In this document: positions 35,052-44,951 of the stretch, in pieces
Layout: every line of letters begins with the position of its first letter
Numbering within the stretch: the first letter of the stretch is position 1
From: Desulfarculus sp.
GTDB lineage: Bacteria; Desulfobacterota; Desulfarculia; Desulfarculales; Desulfarculaceae
Length of the DNA stretch: 64,000 nt
Direction of reading: 5' to 3'
Assembly (NCBI GenBank): GCA_003605055.1
Contig: QZKP01000053.1
Span: 1 to 64,000, forward strand
Notes under the pieces: generated by a model
What the model saw: the letters and a program-made list of their open reading frames with translations, nothing else
The model's database searches: none
What the model was told of the DNA's origin: nothing
Translations under genes and position numbers: made by a program

Positions 35052-35828
35052 ATGAGCCTACTTGCCGTGGAAGACCTGTCCCTGTCCTTTGGGGGCCTGA
35101 GGGTGCTCTCCGAGGTGAGCCTGGAGGCGGCCCAGGGCCAGATATTGGCCATCATCGGCCCCAACGGCGCGGGCAAGACCTCCATTCTCAACTGCATCGG
35201 CGGGTTCTACCGGCCCCAGCACGGCCGCATCCTCTTCGAGGGCCGGGACATCACCCGCCTGTCCCCGGACCGCCGGGCGGCTCTGGGCCTGGCGCGCACC
35301 TTCCAGAACATCGCCCTGTACCGGGGCATGACCGTGCTGGACAACATCAAGCTGGGGGCCCACGCCCACCTGCGCACCGGCCTGCTCGGCGGCCTCATGT
35401 ACTGGGGCCCGGCCCAGCGCGAGGAGATGGCCCTGCGCCAGGAGGTGGAGGAGGAGATCATAGACTTCCTGGAGATCGAGTCCATCCGCAAGCTGCCGGT
35501 GGCGGCCCTGGCCTACGGCCTGCAGAAGCGGGTGGAGCTGGCCCGGGCCCTGGCCATGCGGCCCAGGGTGCTCCTGATGGACGAGCCGGTGGCGGGCATG
35601 AACGCCGAGGAGACCGAGGACATGGCCCGCTTCATCCTGGACATCAAGGAGGAGCGGGGCCTGACCGTGGTGCTCATCGAGCACGACATGAACGTGATCA
35701 TGGACATCAGCGACTACGTGGTGGTGGTCAACTTCGGCCAGAAGATCGCCGAGGGCGCCCCCGATCAGGTGCAGGCCCACCCCGAGGTCATCAAAGCCTA
35801 CCTGGGCCAGAAGAGGGCCGGGGCATGA
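35052..35828 (+). CDS. livG: Branched-chain-type ABC transporter ATPase LivG
   Basis: 258 residues: Walker A GPNGAGKT (about 38-45), Q-loop TFQNIALYRGMTVLDNIKLG typical of LivG, the signature region as AYGLQKRVELARAL (the degenerate LSxGQ of this family), Walker B VLLMDEPVAGMNAEET and H-loop IEHDMNVI. It energises import by the LivH/LivM permease. The order livG-H-M-K-F followed by an acyl-CoA ligase is a module seen in anaerobic degraders, where the substrate is often an organic or aromatic acid and not an amino acid. It overlaps livH by 4 bases. Confidence 0.88.
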   Translation: MSLLAVEDLSLSFGGLRVLSEVSLEAAQGQILAIIGPNGAGKTSILNCIGGFYRPQHGRILFEGRDITRLSPDRRAALGLARTFQNIALYRGMTVLDNIKLGAHAHLRTGLLGGLMYWGPAQREEMALRQEVEEEIIDFLEIESIRKLPVAALAYGLQKRVELARALAMRPRVLLMDEPVAGMNAEETEDMARFILDIKEERGLTVVLIEHDMNVIMDISDYVVVVNFGQKIAEGAPDQVQAHPEVIKAYLGQKRAGA

Positions 35829-36709
35829 GCTTCTTCCTGGAGCTGGTGGCCAACGGCGTCGCCGTGGGCGGGGTCTACGCCCTCATCGCCCTGGGCTTCG
35901 TCTTGATCTACAAGGCCACCAGCATCATCAACTTCGCCACCGGCGAGTTCATGATGATCGGGGCCTACTTCTTCTACACCTTCATGGTGCTCTTGGGCCT
36001 GCCGGCGGTGCCCGCCTTCATTCTGGTGATGGCCTGCTCGGCCCTGCTGGGCCTGGTGGTGGAGCGGGCCATCCTGCGGCACATGCTGGGCCAGCCCACC
36101 ATCAGCATCATCATGGTCACCATCGGCCTCAGCTCCATCCTGCTGGGCCTGGCCGAGCTGATCTGGACCTCGGACTTCAAGAGCTTCCCGCCCCTGTTCC
36201 CGCGGGCGCCGGTGATCATCGGCGAGGTGGTGATACGCTCCAACTTCTTCTGGGGCTTTATCATCGCCATGGCCGCGGTGGCGGCGTTCGCCCTGCTGTT
36301 CAAGTACGCCAAAGTGGGCGTGGCCATGCGGGCCACCGCCGACGACCAGATGGCCGCCTTCTCCATGGGCATCAACGTGCGCAGCATGTTCACCGTGGCC
36401 TGGGCCATGGGGGCCATCGCCGCGGCCCTGGGCGGCCTGATCATCGGCAACATCGGCGGCATCCAGCCCAACCTGGGGCACCTGGGCCTGACCATCTTCC
36501 CGGTGGTGATCCTGGGCGGCCTGGACTCCATCGCCGGGGCGGTGGTGGGCGGCTTCATCGTGGGCATCGTGGAGAACCTGGCCGGCGGCTATCTGCACGA
36601 CTACGTGCGCGGGGACGTCAAGGAGCTGGCCCCCTTCGTGGTGCTGGTGCTGATTCTTCTGATCAAGCCCTACGGCCTGTTCGGCAAGCAAGAGATCGAG
36701 CGGCTCTAG
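35825..36709 (+). CDS. livH: Branched-chain-type ABC permease LivH
   Basis: 294 residues with about eight membrane helices and the LivH opening NGVAVGGVYALIALGFVLIYKATSIINFATGEF. The conserved cytoplasmic loop with VGVAMRATADDQMAAFSMGIN contacts the ATPases. It overlaps livG by 4 bases and precedes livM by 18, in a single operon. Confidence 0.88.
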   Translation: MSFFLELVANGVAVGGVYALIALGFVLIYKATSIINFATGEFMMIGAYFFYTFMVLLGLPAVPAFILVMACSALLGLVVERAILRHMLGQPTISIIMVTIGLSSILLGLAELIWTSDFKSFPPLFPRAPVIIGEVVIRSNFFWGFIIAMAAVAAFALLFKYAKVGVAMRATADDQMAAFSMGINVRSMFTVAWAMGAIAAALGGLIIGNIGGIQPNLGHLGLTIFPVVILGGLDSIAGAVVGGFIVGIVENLAGGYLHDYVRGDVKELAPFVVLVLILLIKPYGLFGKQEIERL

Positions 36710-36727
36710 CTCGGTCGGGACGCGGGC

Positions 36728-37771
36728 ATGCGCATCGGTGATTACAAGGTTTCCTACGCGGCCGACGAGGCGGTTTTCCGCAGCGGCACGGTGCGCTTCT
36801 GGCTGGGGGCCCTGTTCGTGGGCCTGGCCGTGTTCCCCTTCCTGGCCGGGGACTATCTGCTCTACATGGCCAACCTCACCGGCATCGCCATCGTGGCCGC
36901 GGTGGGGCTGAACATCCTCACCGGCGCCGCCGGCCAGATCTCCCTGGGCCACGCCGCCTTCGTGGGCATCGGGGCCTACACCGCCGCCCTCTTGATAACC
37001 CGCTTGGGGCTGCCCTTTTTGCTCTGCCTGCCCCTGGCCGGGCTCTCGGCCGCCTTCTTCGGGGTGATCGTGGGCGCGCCCTCCATGCGCATGAAGGGGC
37101 TCTATCTGTGCATCGCCACCCTGGCCGCCCAGGTGATCTTCGAGTATGTGTTCAAGAACTGGGACGGGCTCACCGGCGGCATCCGGGGCATCAACGTGCC
37201 CCCGCCCAGCATCCTGGGCTTTTCCCTGAACAACGAGTTCCGCTTCTACTTCGTCACCGCGCCGGTGGTGATCATCGTGGTCACTGCCGCCCGCAACCTG
37301 TTCCGCACCCGGGTGGGGCGGGCCTTCATTGCCATCCGCGACCGGGACTTCTCCGCCGAGCTGATGGGCATCAGCCTGTTCCGCTACAAGCTCTACGCCT
37401 TCGCCCTCAGCTCCTTCCTGGCCGGGGTGGCCGGCTGCCTGTGGGTGAACTTCATCAAGATCGTCACCCCGGAGCACTTCCCCCTGCACGAGTCCATCCG
37501 CTACCTGGCCATGATCATCGTGGGCGGGCTGGGCAGCGTCCTGGGCTCCATCTTCGGGGCCATCTTCATGACCATCGTGCCCGAGGTGCTCAAAAGCGCC
37601 CTGAACCTGGTGAGCGCGGTCAGCCCCAAGGCCATGGCCTTTCTCTCGCCCCTGCAGACGGTGGTCTTCGGCCTGCTGATCGTGGTGTTTTTGGTCTTTG
37701 AGCCCCACGGCCTGGCCGAGATGTGGCGCCGGGTCAAAAACTACTTCCGCCTCTGGCCCTTTGAGCACTAG
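36728..37771 (+). CDS. livM: Branched-chain-type ABC permease LivM
   Basis: 347 residues, about ten helices; LTGAAGQISLGHAAFVGIGAYTAAL and the loop FIAIRDRDFSAELMGISLFRYKL are LivM hallmarks. Together with LivH it forms the membrane channel. The C-terminus FEPHGLAEMWRRVKNYF is usual for the family. Confidence 0.88.
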   Translation: MRIGDYKVSYAADEAVFRSGTVRFWLGALFVGLAVFPFLAGDYLLYMANLTGIAIVAAVGLNILTGAAGQISLGHAAFVGIGAYTAALLITRLGLPFLLCLPLAGLSAAFFGVIVGAPSMRMKGLYLCIATLAAQVIFEYVFKNWDGLTGGIRGINVPPPSILGFSLNNEFRFYFVTAPVVIIVVTAARNLFRTRVGRAFIAIRDRDFSAELMGISLFRYKLYAFALSSFLAGVAGCLWVNFIKIVTPEHFPLHESIRYLAMIIVGGLGSVLGSIFGAIFMTIVPEVLKSALNLVSAVSPKAMAFLSPLQTVVFGLLIVVFLVFEPHGLAEMWRRVKNYFRLWPFEH

Positions 37772-37887
37772 CCGGGGCCGAGGCGCGGACGAATAGGGGA
37801 CCCCGAGGGAGAGACGGCCGGCGATGCCGCGGGCCAGGCCCGGCGGCCGCGGCCGGAACGGATTCATTTTTAAGGGAGGAGTGACAG

Positions 37888-39072
37888 ATGAAAGCGAGCA
37901 AATGGCTAGTAGTCCTGACCGTGGCGGCCAGCCTGGCCCTGGGGACCGGCCTGGCCCTGGCCGCGGACACCATCAAGGTGACCGCTCAGCAGCCCCTCAC
38001 CGGCCGCTTCGCCTTCGCGGGCAAGCACATCCACCAGGGCCTGATGGACTCCCTGGGCTACGCCAACGAGCAGGGCGGCGTGGGCGGCAGGAAGTTCGAG
38101 TACATCTACGAGGACAGCGGCTACGACCTGCAGAAGGCCATCGCCTCCTTCAAGAAGGCCATGGCCCAGTACAAGCCGCCCATGGACTACGGCGAGTCCA
38201 CCGGACAGGGCAAGGCCCTGGCCCCGGAGATCAACCAACGCTACCACGTGCTCTACGGCTCCACCTCCTTCTCCGCGGAGCTGGCCGACCGCAAGAAGAA
38301 CCCCTACATGTTCGTCTCCGGCCCCACCTATTCCCAGCAGTTCGGCATCCTGCTCAAGTACATCGCGGCCCACCCCAAGAAGAAGGGCCAGGCGCCCACG
38401 GTGGCCTTCTTCTACAGCGACACCGAGTTCGGCCGCGACCCCATCCCCTACGCCCGGGAGATGGCCAAGAAGCTGGGCATCAAGGTGGTGGCCGAGGAGG
38501 TGACCGCGGTGGGCGCGGTGGACGTGACCAGCCAGCTCTTGGACCTCAAGCGCAAGAACCCGGACTACTGCATCTTCCAGGGCTACGTGGTGCCGCCCAT
38601 CCCGGCGGTGATTCGCGGCGCGCGCGATTACGGACTGAAGACCACCTTCATGGGCTCCTTCTGGACCACGAGCAAGATGCTCCTGGACAAGCTGGGCAAG
38701 GACGGCGAGGGCTACATGGGCGTGAACCCCTACGCCTACTGGTACCACACCGAGGTGCCCATGATTAAGATCATCCAGGACTACAACAAGCGGCACCACA
38801 AGGGCGTGGACTACCGGCCCAACAGCTACATGCAGGGCTGGTTCACGGGCATGATCTTCGTCAAGCTGGCCCAGATGTGCCAGGCCAAGGGCCTGCCCAT
38901 CACCGGCGAGAACCTCAAGAACATGATCCCCCAGGTCAAGGACTGGGACACCCAGGGCTTCACGGGCAAGGTGAGCTTCAAGACCACCAACGCCACGGCC
39001 GTGGGCCGGGTCTTCGTGGGCAAGGGCGGCAAGTTCGTGCCGGCCTCGGACTGGATCTACCTGGACGAGTAA
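37888..39072 (+). CDS. Periplasmic branched-chain-type substrate-binding protein LivK-like
   Basis: 394 residues with a signal peptide (1 to about 25, LALAA) and the two-lobed type I periplasmic binding fold (IKVTAQQPLTGRFAFAGKHIHQGL). It delivers the substrate to LivHM. Among relatives, those next to acyl-CoA ligases often bind organic acids, so the substrate could be a fatty or aromatic acid. The ribosome site AAGGGAGGAG is strong, in line with the high expression expected for the receptor. A strong hairpin follows the gene. Confidence 0.85.
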   Translation: MKASKWLVVLTVAASLALGTGLALAADTIKVTAQQPLTGRFAFAGKHIHQGLMDSLGYANEQGGVGGRKFEYIYEDSGYDLQKAIASFKKAMAQYKPPMDYGESTGQGKALAPEINQRYHVLYGSTSFSAELADRKKNPYMFVSGPTYSQQFGILLKYIAAHPKKKGQAPTVAFFYSDTEFGRDPIPYAREMAKKLGIKVVAEEVTAVGAVDVTSQLLDLKRKNPDYCIFQGYVVPPIPAVIRGARDYGLKTTFMGSFWTTSKMLLDKLGKDGEGYMGVNPYAYWYHTEVPMIKIIQDYNKRHHKGVDYRPNSYMQGWFTGMIFVKLAQMCQAKGLPITGENLKNMIPQVKDWDTQGFTGKVSFKTTNATAVGRVFVGKGGKFVPASDWIYLDE

Positions 39073-39086
39073 CCCAAGGCGGCTGC

Positions 39087-39112
39087 GGCCGGGGCCCTGC
39101 CGGGCCCCGGCC
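39087..39112 (+). terminator. Strong stem-loop after the binding-protein gene
   Basis: GGCCGGGGCCC (39087-39097) pairs perfectly with GGGCCCCGGCC (39102-39112) around TGCC. It has no T tract. Stem-loops placed after the receptor gene commonly protect the upstream mRNA and lower expression of the ATPase gene behind it. Confidence 0.55.
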
Positions 39113-39145
39113 CGGCCGAAAAAGCGCACGGAAAGAGGCGGGGCT

Positions 39146-39970
39146 GTGAGCCAAGCCGGGCAGGAAAAGCCGCCCATCCTGGCGGTGAACAACATCGAGG
39201 TGGTGTACAAGCACGTGATGCTGGTGCTCAAGGGCCTGTCCCTCAGGGTGCCCGAGGGCGCCATCGTGGCTCTGTTGGGCTCCAACGGCGCGGGCAAGTC
39301 CACCACGCTCAAGGCCATCAGCGGGTTCCTGCCCCTGGAGGACGGGGAGATCACCGACGGCTGGATCGAGTTCCAGGGCCAGAACCTCAAGGGCCTGCAA
39401 CCGCACCAACTGGTGCGCCGGGGCCTCTTCCAGGTCATGGAGGGCAGACACATCTTCGAGGACCTGACCGTGGAGGAGAACCTGGCCTGCGGGGCCTACA
39501 CCCGCCGCAACCGGGCCCAGGTGCGGGCGGACCTGGAAAAGTGCTTCGACTACTTCCCGCCGCTCAAGGAGCGTTACAAGAGCCTGGCCGGCTACCTCAG
39601 CGGCGGCGAGCAGCAGATGCTGGCCATCAGCCGGGCTCTGTTGGCCCGGCCCCGGCTGATGATGCTCGATGAGCCCTCCCTGGGCCTGGCCCCGCTGTTG
39701 GTGGAGGAGATATTCGAGATCATCGGCCGCATCAACCGCCAGGAGGGGGTGACCATCCTCTTGGTGGAGCAGAACGCCCGGATCGCCCTGTCGGTCAGCT
39801 CCTACGGCTACATCATGGAGAACGGCCGGGTGGTGCTGGACGGGCCGGTGGAGCGGCTCTTAAAGGACCAGGACGTGCAGGAGTTCTACCTGGGCCTGGG
39901 CGCCCAGGGCGGCCGCAAGAGCTACCGCGAGGTCAAGCACTACAAGCGCCGCAAGCGCTGGCTGAGCTAG
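39146..39970 (+). CDS. livF: Branched-chain-type ABC transporter ATPase LivF
   Basis: 274 residues from GTG: Walker A GSNGAGKS, the LivF-type GRHIFEDLTVEENLACGAY, signature YLSGGEQQMLAISRAL, Walker B LMMLDEPSLGLAPLLVEE. It is the second ATPase of the transporter. The C-terminus carries an Arg/Lys-rich tail (YKRRKRW). It is 15 bases from the ligase gene. Confidence 0.88.
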   Translation: MSQAGQEKPPILAVNNIEVVYKHVMLVLKGLSLRVPEGAIVALLGSNGAGKSTTLKAISGFLPLEDGEITDGWIEFQGQNLKGLQPHQLVRRGLFQVMEGRHIFEDLTVEENLACGAYTRRNRAQVRADLEKCFDYFPPLKERYKSLAGYLSGGEQQMLAISRALLARPRLMMLDEPSLGLAPLLVEEIFEIIGRINRQEGVTILLVEQNARIALSVSSYGYIMENGRVVLDGPVERLLKDQDVQEFYLGLGAQGGRKSYREVKHYKRRKRWLS

Positions 39971-39984
39971 GGGGCGAGGGGAGC

Positions 39985-41799
39985 TTGGGCGAGACGGGCA
40001 ACAAGACCCTGGGCCAGTTCTTCCTGGACCGGGTGGCCGAGCGGGGCGACACCGTGGCCCTGCGCGAAAAGGACTTCGGCATCTGGCAGGAGGCGACCTG
40101 GAACCAGTACCTGGAGCACGTCAAGCACTTCGCCTTGGGGCTCAAGGCCCTGGGGTTTGAGCGCGGCGACCACCTGGCCATCCTGTCGGAGAACTGCCGG
40201 GAGTGGCTCTACGCCGAGCTGGCCGCCATCTGCCTGGGCGGCGTCTCGGTGGGGGTGTACTCCACCAGCCCCTACCCCGAGGTACACTACGTGGTCCAGC
40301 ACGCGGACGCGGTCTTGGTGGTCTGCGAGGACCAGGAGCAGACCGACAAGATTTTGCAGGTCTGGGACCAGCTGCCCCTGGTCAAGAAGATCATCGTCAA
40401 GGACATGAAGGGGCTCAGGCACTACCGCAGGGACATCATCATGTCCTTCGCGGAGGTGGAGGAGCTGGGCCGGGAGCTGGCCGCCAGAGAGCCCGGGCTC
40501 TTCCTGGCCGAGGTGGCCCAGGGCCGGCCCGAGGAGGTGTGCATCATGGTCTACACCTCCGGCACCACCGGCCCGCCCAAGGGGGCCATGATCAACCACC
40601 GCAACGTGGAGGCCACGGCCATCGCCACCGCCGAGGCCATCGGCGCCACGGCCAGCGACAGCGTGGTCTCCTACCTGCCCCTGTGCCACGTGGCCGAAAA
40701 GATATTCTCGCTTTTCCTGCCCCTGCACCTGGGCTACACGGTCAACTTCGCCGAGAACATCGCCACCATCCAGGCGGACCTCAGAGAGATCGCCCCCACC
40801 GTGTTCCTGGGGGTGCCGCGCATCTGGGAGAAACTGCAGTCGGCCATCCTGATCACCATCAAGGACTCCAGCCGGCTCAAACGCTGGCTCTTTGAGCGCT
40901 GCCTGGCCCTGGGCTACCGCCTGTCGGAAAAGCGCCTGGCCAACCGTCCCTGGAACCCGGGCCAGAAGCTGGCCTGGTGGCTGGCCTACTGGCTGATGCT
41001 GCGCGCCCTGCAGAACTTCGTGGGCCTGCGCCAGGTGCGCTTCTGCTTCAGCGCCGCCGCGCCCATCAGCCCGGACGTGCTGCGCTTCTTCCACGCCATC
41101 GGCATCCGGGTCAAGGAAGGCTACGGCATGACCGAGACCACGGGCCTGTCCTTCATCCACATGGGCCAGGACATCCGCATGGGCACCGTGGGCAAGCCCA
41201 TCTCCTGCGTCCAATTCAAGCTGGCCCCGGACGGGGAGCTGCTCAAGGGCGGGCCGGCGGTGTTCCAGGGCTACTACAAGAACCAGGCGGCCACGGCCAG
41301 CACCATCGTGGACGGCTGGCTGCACACCGGCGACGTGGCCGAGGTGGACGAGAACGGCCATCTGCGCATCGTGGACCGCAAGAAGGACATCATCATCACC
41401 TCCGGCGGCAAGAACATCGCCCCCAGCGAGATCGAGAACGCCCTGAAGGTCAGCCCCTACGTCAAGGAGGCCATCGTCCTGGGCGACGGCCGCAACTTCC
41501 TGGCGGCCATGATCCAGATAGACTTTGACAACGTGGGCAAGTGGGCCACGGACCGCCGCATTGCATACACCAACTTCAAGAACCTCTCGCAACTGCCCGA
41601 GGTGCGCGAGCTGATCGGCCAGGAGGTGGACCGGGTCAACGCCCAGTTCGCCCGGGTGGAAAACGTGCGCAAGTTCCTGCTCTTGACCAAGGAGCTGGAC
41701 CACGACGACGACGAACTCACCGCCACCATGAAGGTGCGCCGCTCCAACATAAACAAGAAGTTCGCCGCCGAGATACAGGCCATCTACGGCCAGTCCTGA
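39985..41799 (+). CDS. AMP-forming acyl-CoA ligase (long-chain fatty acid or aryl type)
   Basis: 604 residues of the ANL superfamily: P-loop-like YTSGTTGPPKGAMI (about residues 190-203), the YGMTETTGLS A5-type motif and IVDRKKDIIITSGGKNIAPSEIEN near the C-terminal domain. Long-chain synthetases (FadD/Acsbg-like) show the same GKNIAP motif. It activates a carboxylate to its CoA thioester. Its place at the end of the liv operon implies that the imported acid is activated on entry. The proposed TTG start overlaps a GAGGGGAG site too closely, so the start is uncertain. Confidence 0.88.
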   Translation: MGETGNKTLGQFFLDRVAERGDTVALREKDFGIWQEATWNQYLEHVKHFALGLKALGFERGDHLAILSENCREWLYAELAAICLGGVSVGVYSTSPYPEVHYVVQHADAVLVVCEDQEQTDKILQVWDQLPLVKKIIVKDMKGLRHYRRDIIMSFAEVEELGRELAAREPGLFLAEVAQGRPEEVCIMVYTSGTTGPPKGAMINHRNVEATAIATAEAIGATASDSVVSYLPLCHVAEKIFSLFLPLHLGYTVNFAENIATIQADLREIAPTVFLGVPRIWEKLQSAILITIKDSSRLKRWLFERCLALGYRLSEKRLANRPWNPGQKLAWWLAYWLMLRALQNFVGLRQVRFCFSAAAPISPDVLRFFHAIGIRVKEGYGMTETTGLSFIHMGQDIRMGTVGKPISCVQFKLAPDGELLKGGPAVFQGYYKNQAATASTIVDGWLHTGDVAEVDENGHLRIVDRKKDIIITSGGKNIAPSEIENALKVSPYVKEAIVLGDGRNFLAAMIQIDFDNVGKWATDRRIAYTNFKNLSQLPEVRELIGQEVDRVNAQFARVENVRKFLLLTKELDHDDDELTATMKVRRSNINKKFAAEIQAIYGQS

Positions 41800-41865
41800 G
41801 CGCCCGGCCGCCCTGGACCGCAGCGTTGAATTGTGAAACGCTTACTTCCCGGCCCGGCTTTGCGG

Positions 41866-41871
41866 TATAAT
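41866..41871 (+). promoter_or_regulatory. -10 element upstream of the kinase operon
   Basis: A perfect TATAAT with only a weak -35 (near ACTTCC, about 17 bases upstream). With a start site near 41878, the long inverted repeat at 41912-41939 would lie in the leader of the kinase mRNA. Confidence 0.35.
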
Positions 41872-41911
41872 CATCAATAAATTCCCGCGGTTTTTCCTGT
41901 TGGCGCCATCT

Positions 41912-41939
41912 CGGCTGTTGCAACCTGTAACAACAGCCG
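41912..41939 (+). promoter_or_regulatory. Long inverted repeat in the kinase operon leader
   Basis: CGGCTGTTG (41912-41920) pairs perfectly with CAACAGCCG (41931-41939), loop of 10. CCCGCGG at 41884-41890 can instead pair with CCGCGGG at 41937-41943, competing for the same bases, and CTGTTGG near 41898 could also compete. It could be an attenuator-like switch or a protein-binding palindrome. Confidence 0.4.
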
Positions 41940-42141
41940 CGGGAGGCCGGCCTTGGCTTCGCCACTGGTTAGGCCAGCCATATCCACAGGTTGGCCGGGC
42001 GGGCCCTGGCTTGGCACGGATATTACATGCATCAGGGGCATGACCGCCCCAGTTGCGCATAGGCCGGGCACGGCCGGGGCGTCCGGGTGGGCGGCGCCCC
42101 TGGGGGCGCGGCGCAAGGGCCGGGCCGCCGCGGGAGGCGCC

Positions 42142-43584
<1,443 letters not shown>

Positions 43585-43589
43585 GGCCC

Positions 43590-44951
43590 ATGCCTCGCCC
43601 AGCCCGCCTGCTGATCGTGGAGGACGACCACCTGGCCCGGCGCAACCTGCAGCACATCCTGGAGCGGGGGGGCGAGTACCAGGTGACCGCGGCCGGCGGC
43701 GGCCAGGAGGCCCTGGACCTGCTGCGCCACCAGGAGTTCGACCTGGTGCTCACCGACCTGCGCATGGAAAAAGTGGACGGCATGCAGGTGCTGGCCGAGG
43801 CCAAGCGCCTGCAGCCCGACGGCGAGGTGATCATGCTCACCGCCTTCGCCTCGGTGGATTCGGCCATCGAGGCCATGAAGCGCGGGGCCTTCCACTACAT
43901 CGCCAAGCCCTACAAGATAGACGAGGTGCGGGCCCAGGTGGCCCACGCCCTGGAAAAGGCCCGCCTGCGCCAGGAGCTGGCCCGCCTGAAAAGCGAGGTG
44001 CGCGCCCGCGACGGCGTGGGCTCCATCGTGGGCCAGCACCCGCGCATCCAGGAGCTGATCCGCACCGTGGCCCGCATCGCCCCCACGGACTGCAACGTGC
44101 TGTTGGTGGGCGAGACCGGCACCGGCAAGGAGCTTTTCGCCCGGGCCCTGCACCAGGCCAGCCCCCGGGGCGAGGGGCGCTTCGTGGCCTTCAACTGCGC
44201 GGCCCTGTCCGCCGAGCTGCTGGTCAGCGAGCTGTTCGGCCACGAGAAGGGCTCCTTCACCGGGGCCACGGCCACCAAGACCGGCCTGTTCGAGGCCGCC
44301 GACGGCGGCACCATCTTCCTGGACGAGATCGGCGACATGCCCGCGGCCATGCAGGTTAAGCTGCTGCGGGTGATCCAGGAGAAGGCCGTCACCCGGGTGG
44401 GCGGCACCGAGCCCCTGAGCGTGGACGTGCGCATCGTGGCCGCCACCAACCAGGACCTCAAGCGCCTGGTGGAGGAGGGGGCCTTCCGCTCGGACCTGTT
44501 CTACCGGCTCAACGTGGTCTGCCTGGAGCTGCCCCCCCTGCGCGAGCATGGCGACGACATACCCCTGCTGGCCCAGCACTTCCTGCAGAAGCACGCCCAG
44601 AAGCAGAACAAGGACATCAAGGGCATAGCGCCGGAGATGCTGGCCGCCCTGCGCCGCTACCGCTTTCCGGGCAACGTGCGCGAGCTGGAGAACCTCATCG
44701 AGCGGGCGGTGACCCTGGGCCGAGGAGAGCGGTTGGAGCCGACGGACCTGCCCGAGGAGGTGCAAGGGCAGGCGGAGACGGCGCCGGAGGAGGAGGGCGG
44801 CCGTCAGGCCACCCTGGAGGAGAGAGAGTGCGAGTACATCAAGCTGGTGCTGTCCCAGACCGGGGGCAACAAGACCCGCGCGGCGGAGATACTGGGGATA
44901 GATCGGGTGTCCCTGTGGCGCAAGATCAAGAAGTACGGGTTAGCGCAGTGA
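43590..44951 (+). CDS. NtrC-family sigma54-dependent response regulator
   Basis: 453 residues. The receiver domain has phospho-acceptor Asp56 (VLTDLRM), the AAA+ domain has Walker A GETGTGKE and GSFTGA in place of GAFTGA, and the C-terminal Fis-type helix-turn-helix reads [26 protein letters not shown]. It activates sigma54 promoters when phosphorylated by the upstream kinase. GSFTGA still fits sigma54 contact. A sigma54 promoter is present 10 kb away at 54387-54404. It overlaps the SulP start by 4 bases. Confidence 0.9.
   Translation: MPRPARLLIVEDDHLARRNLQHILERGGEYQVTAAGGGQEALDLLRHQEFDLVLTDLRMEKVDGMQVLAEAKRLQPDGEVIMLTAFASVDSAIEAMKRGAFHYIAKPYKIDEVRAQVAHALEKARLRQELARLKSEVRARDGVGSIVGQHPRIQELIRTVARIAPTDCNVLLVGETGTGKELFARALHQASPRGEGRFVAFNCAALSAELLVSELFGHEKGSFTGATATKTGLFEAADGGTIFLDEIGDMPAAMQVKLLRVIQEKAVTRVGGTEPLSVDVRIVAATNQDLKRLVEEGAFRSDLFYRLNVVCLELPPLREHGDDIPLLAQHFLQKHAQKQNKDIKGIAPEMLAALRRYRFPGNVRELENLIERAVTLGRGERLEPTDLPEEVQGQAETAPEEEGGRQATLEERECEYIKLVLSQTGGNKTRAAEILGIDRVSLWRKIKKYGLAQ

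Noticed and set aside
35798-37867. 689-residue minus-strand frame opposite livHM
   Set aside because: It lies antisense to clear permease genes and is rich in His, Gly and Gln with no domain.
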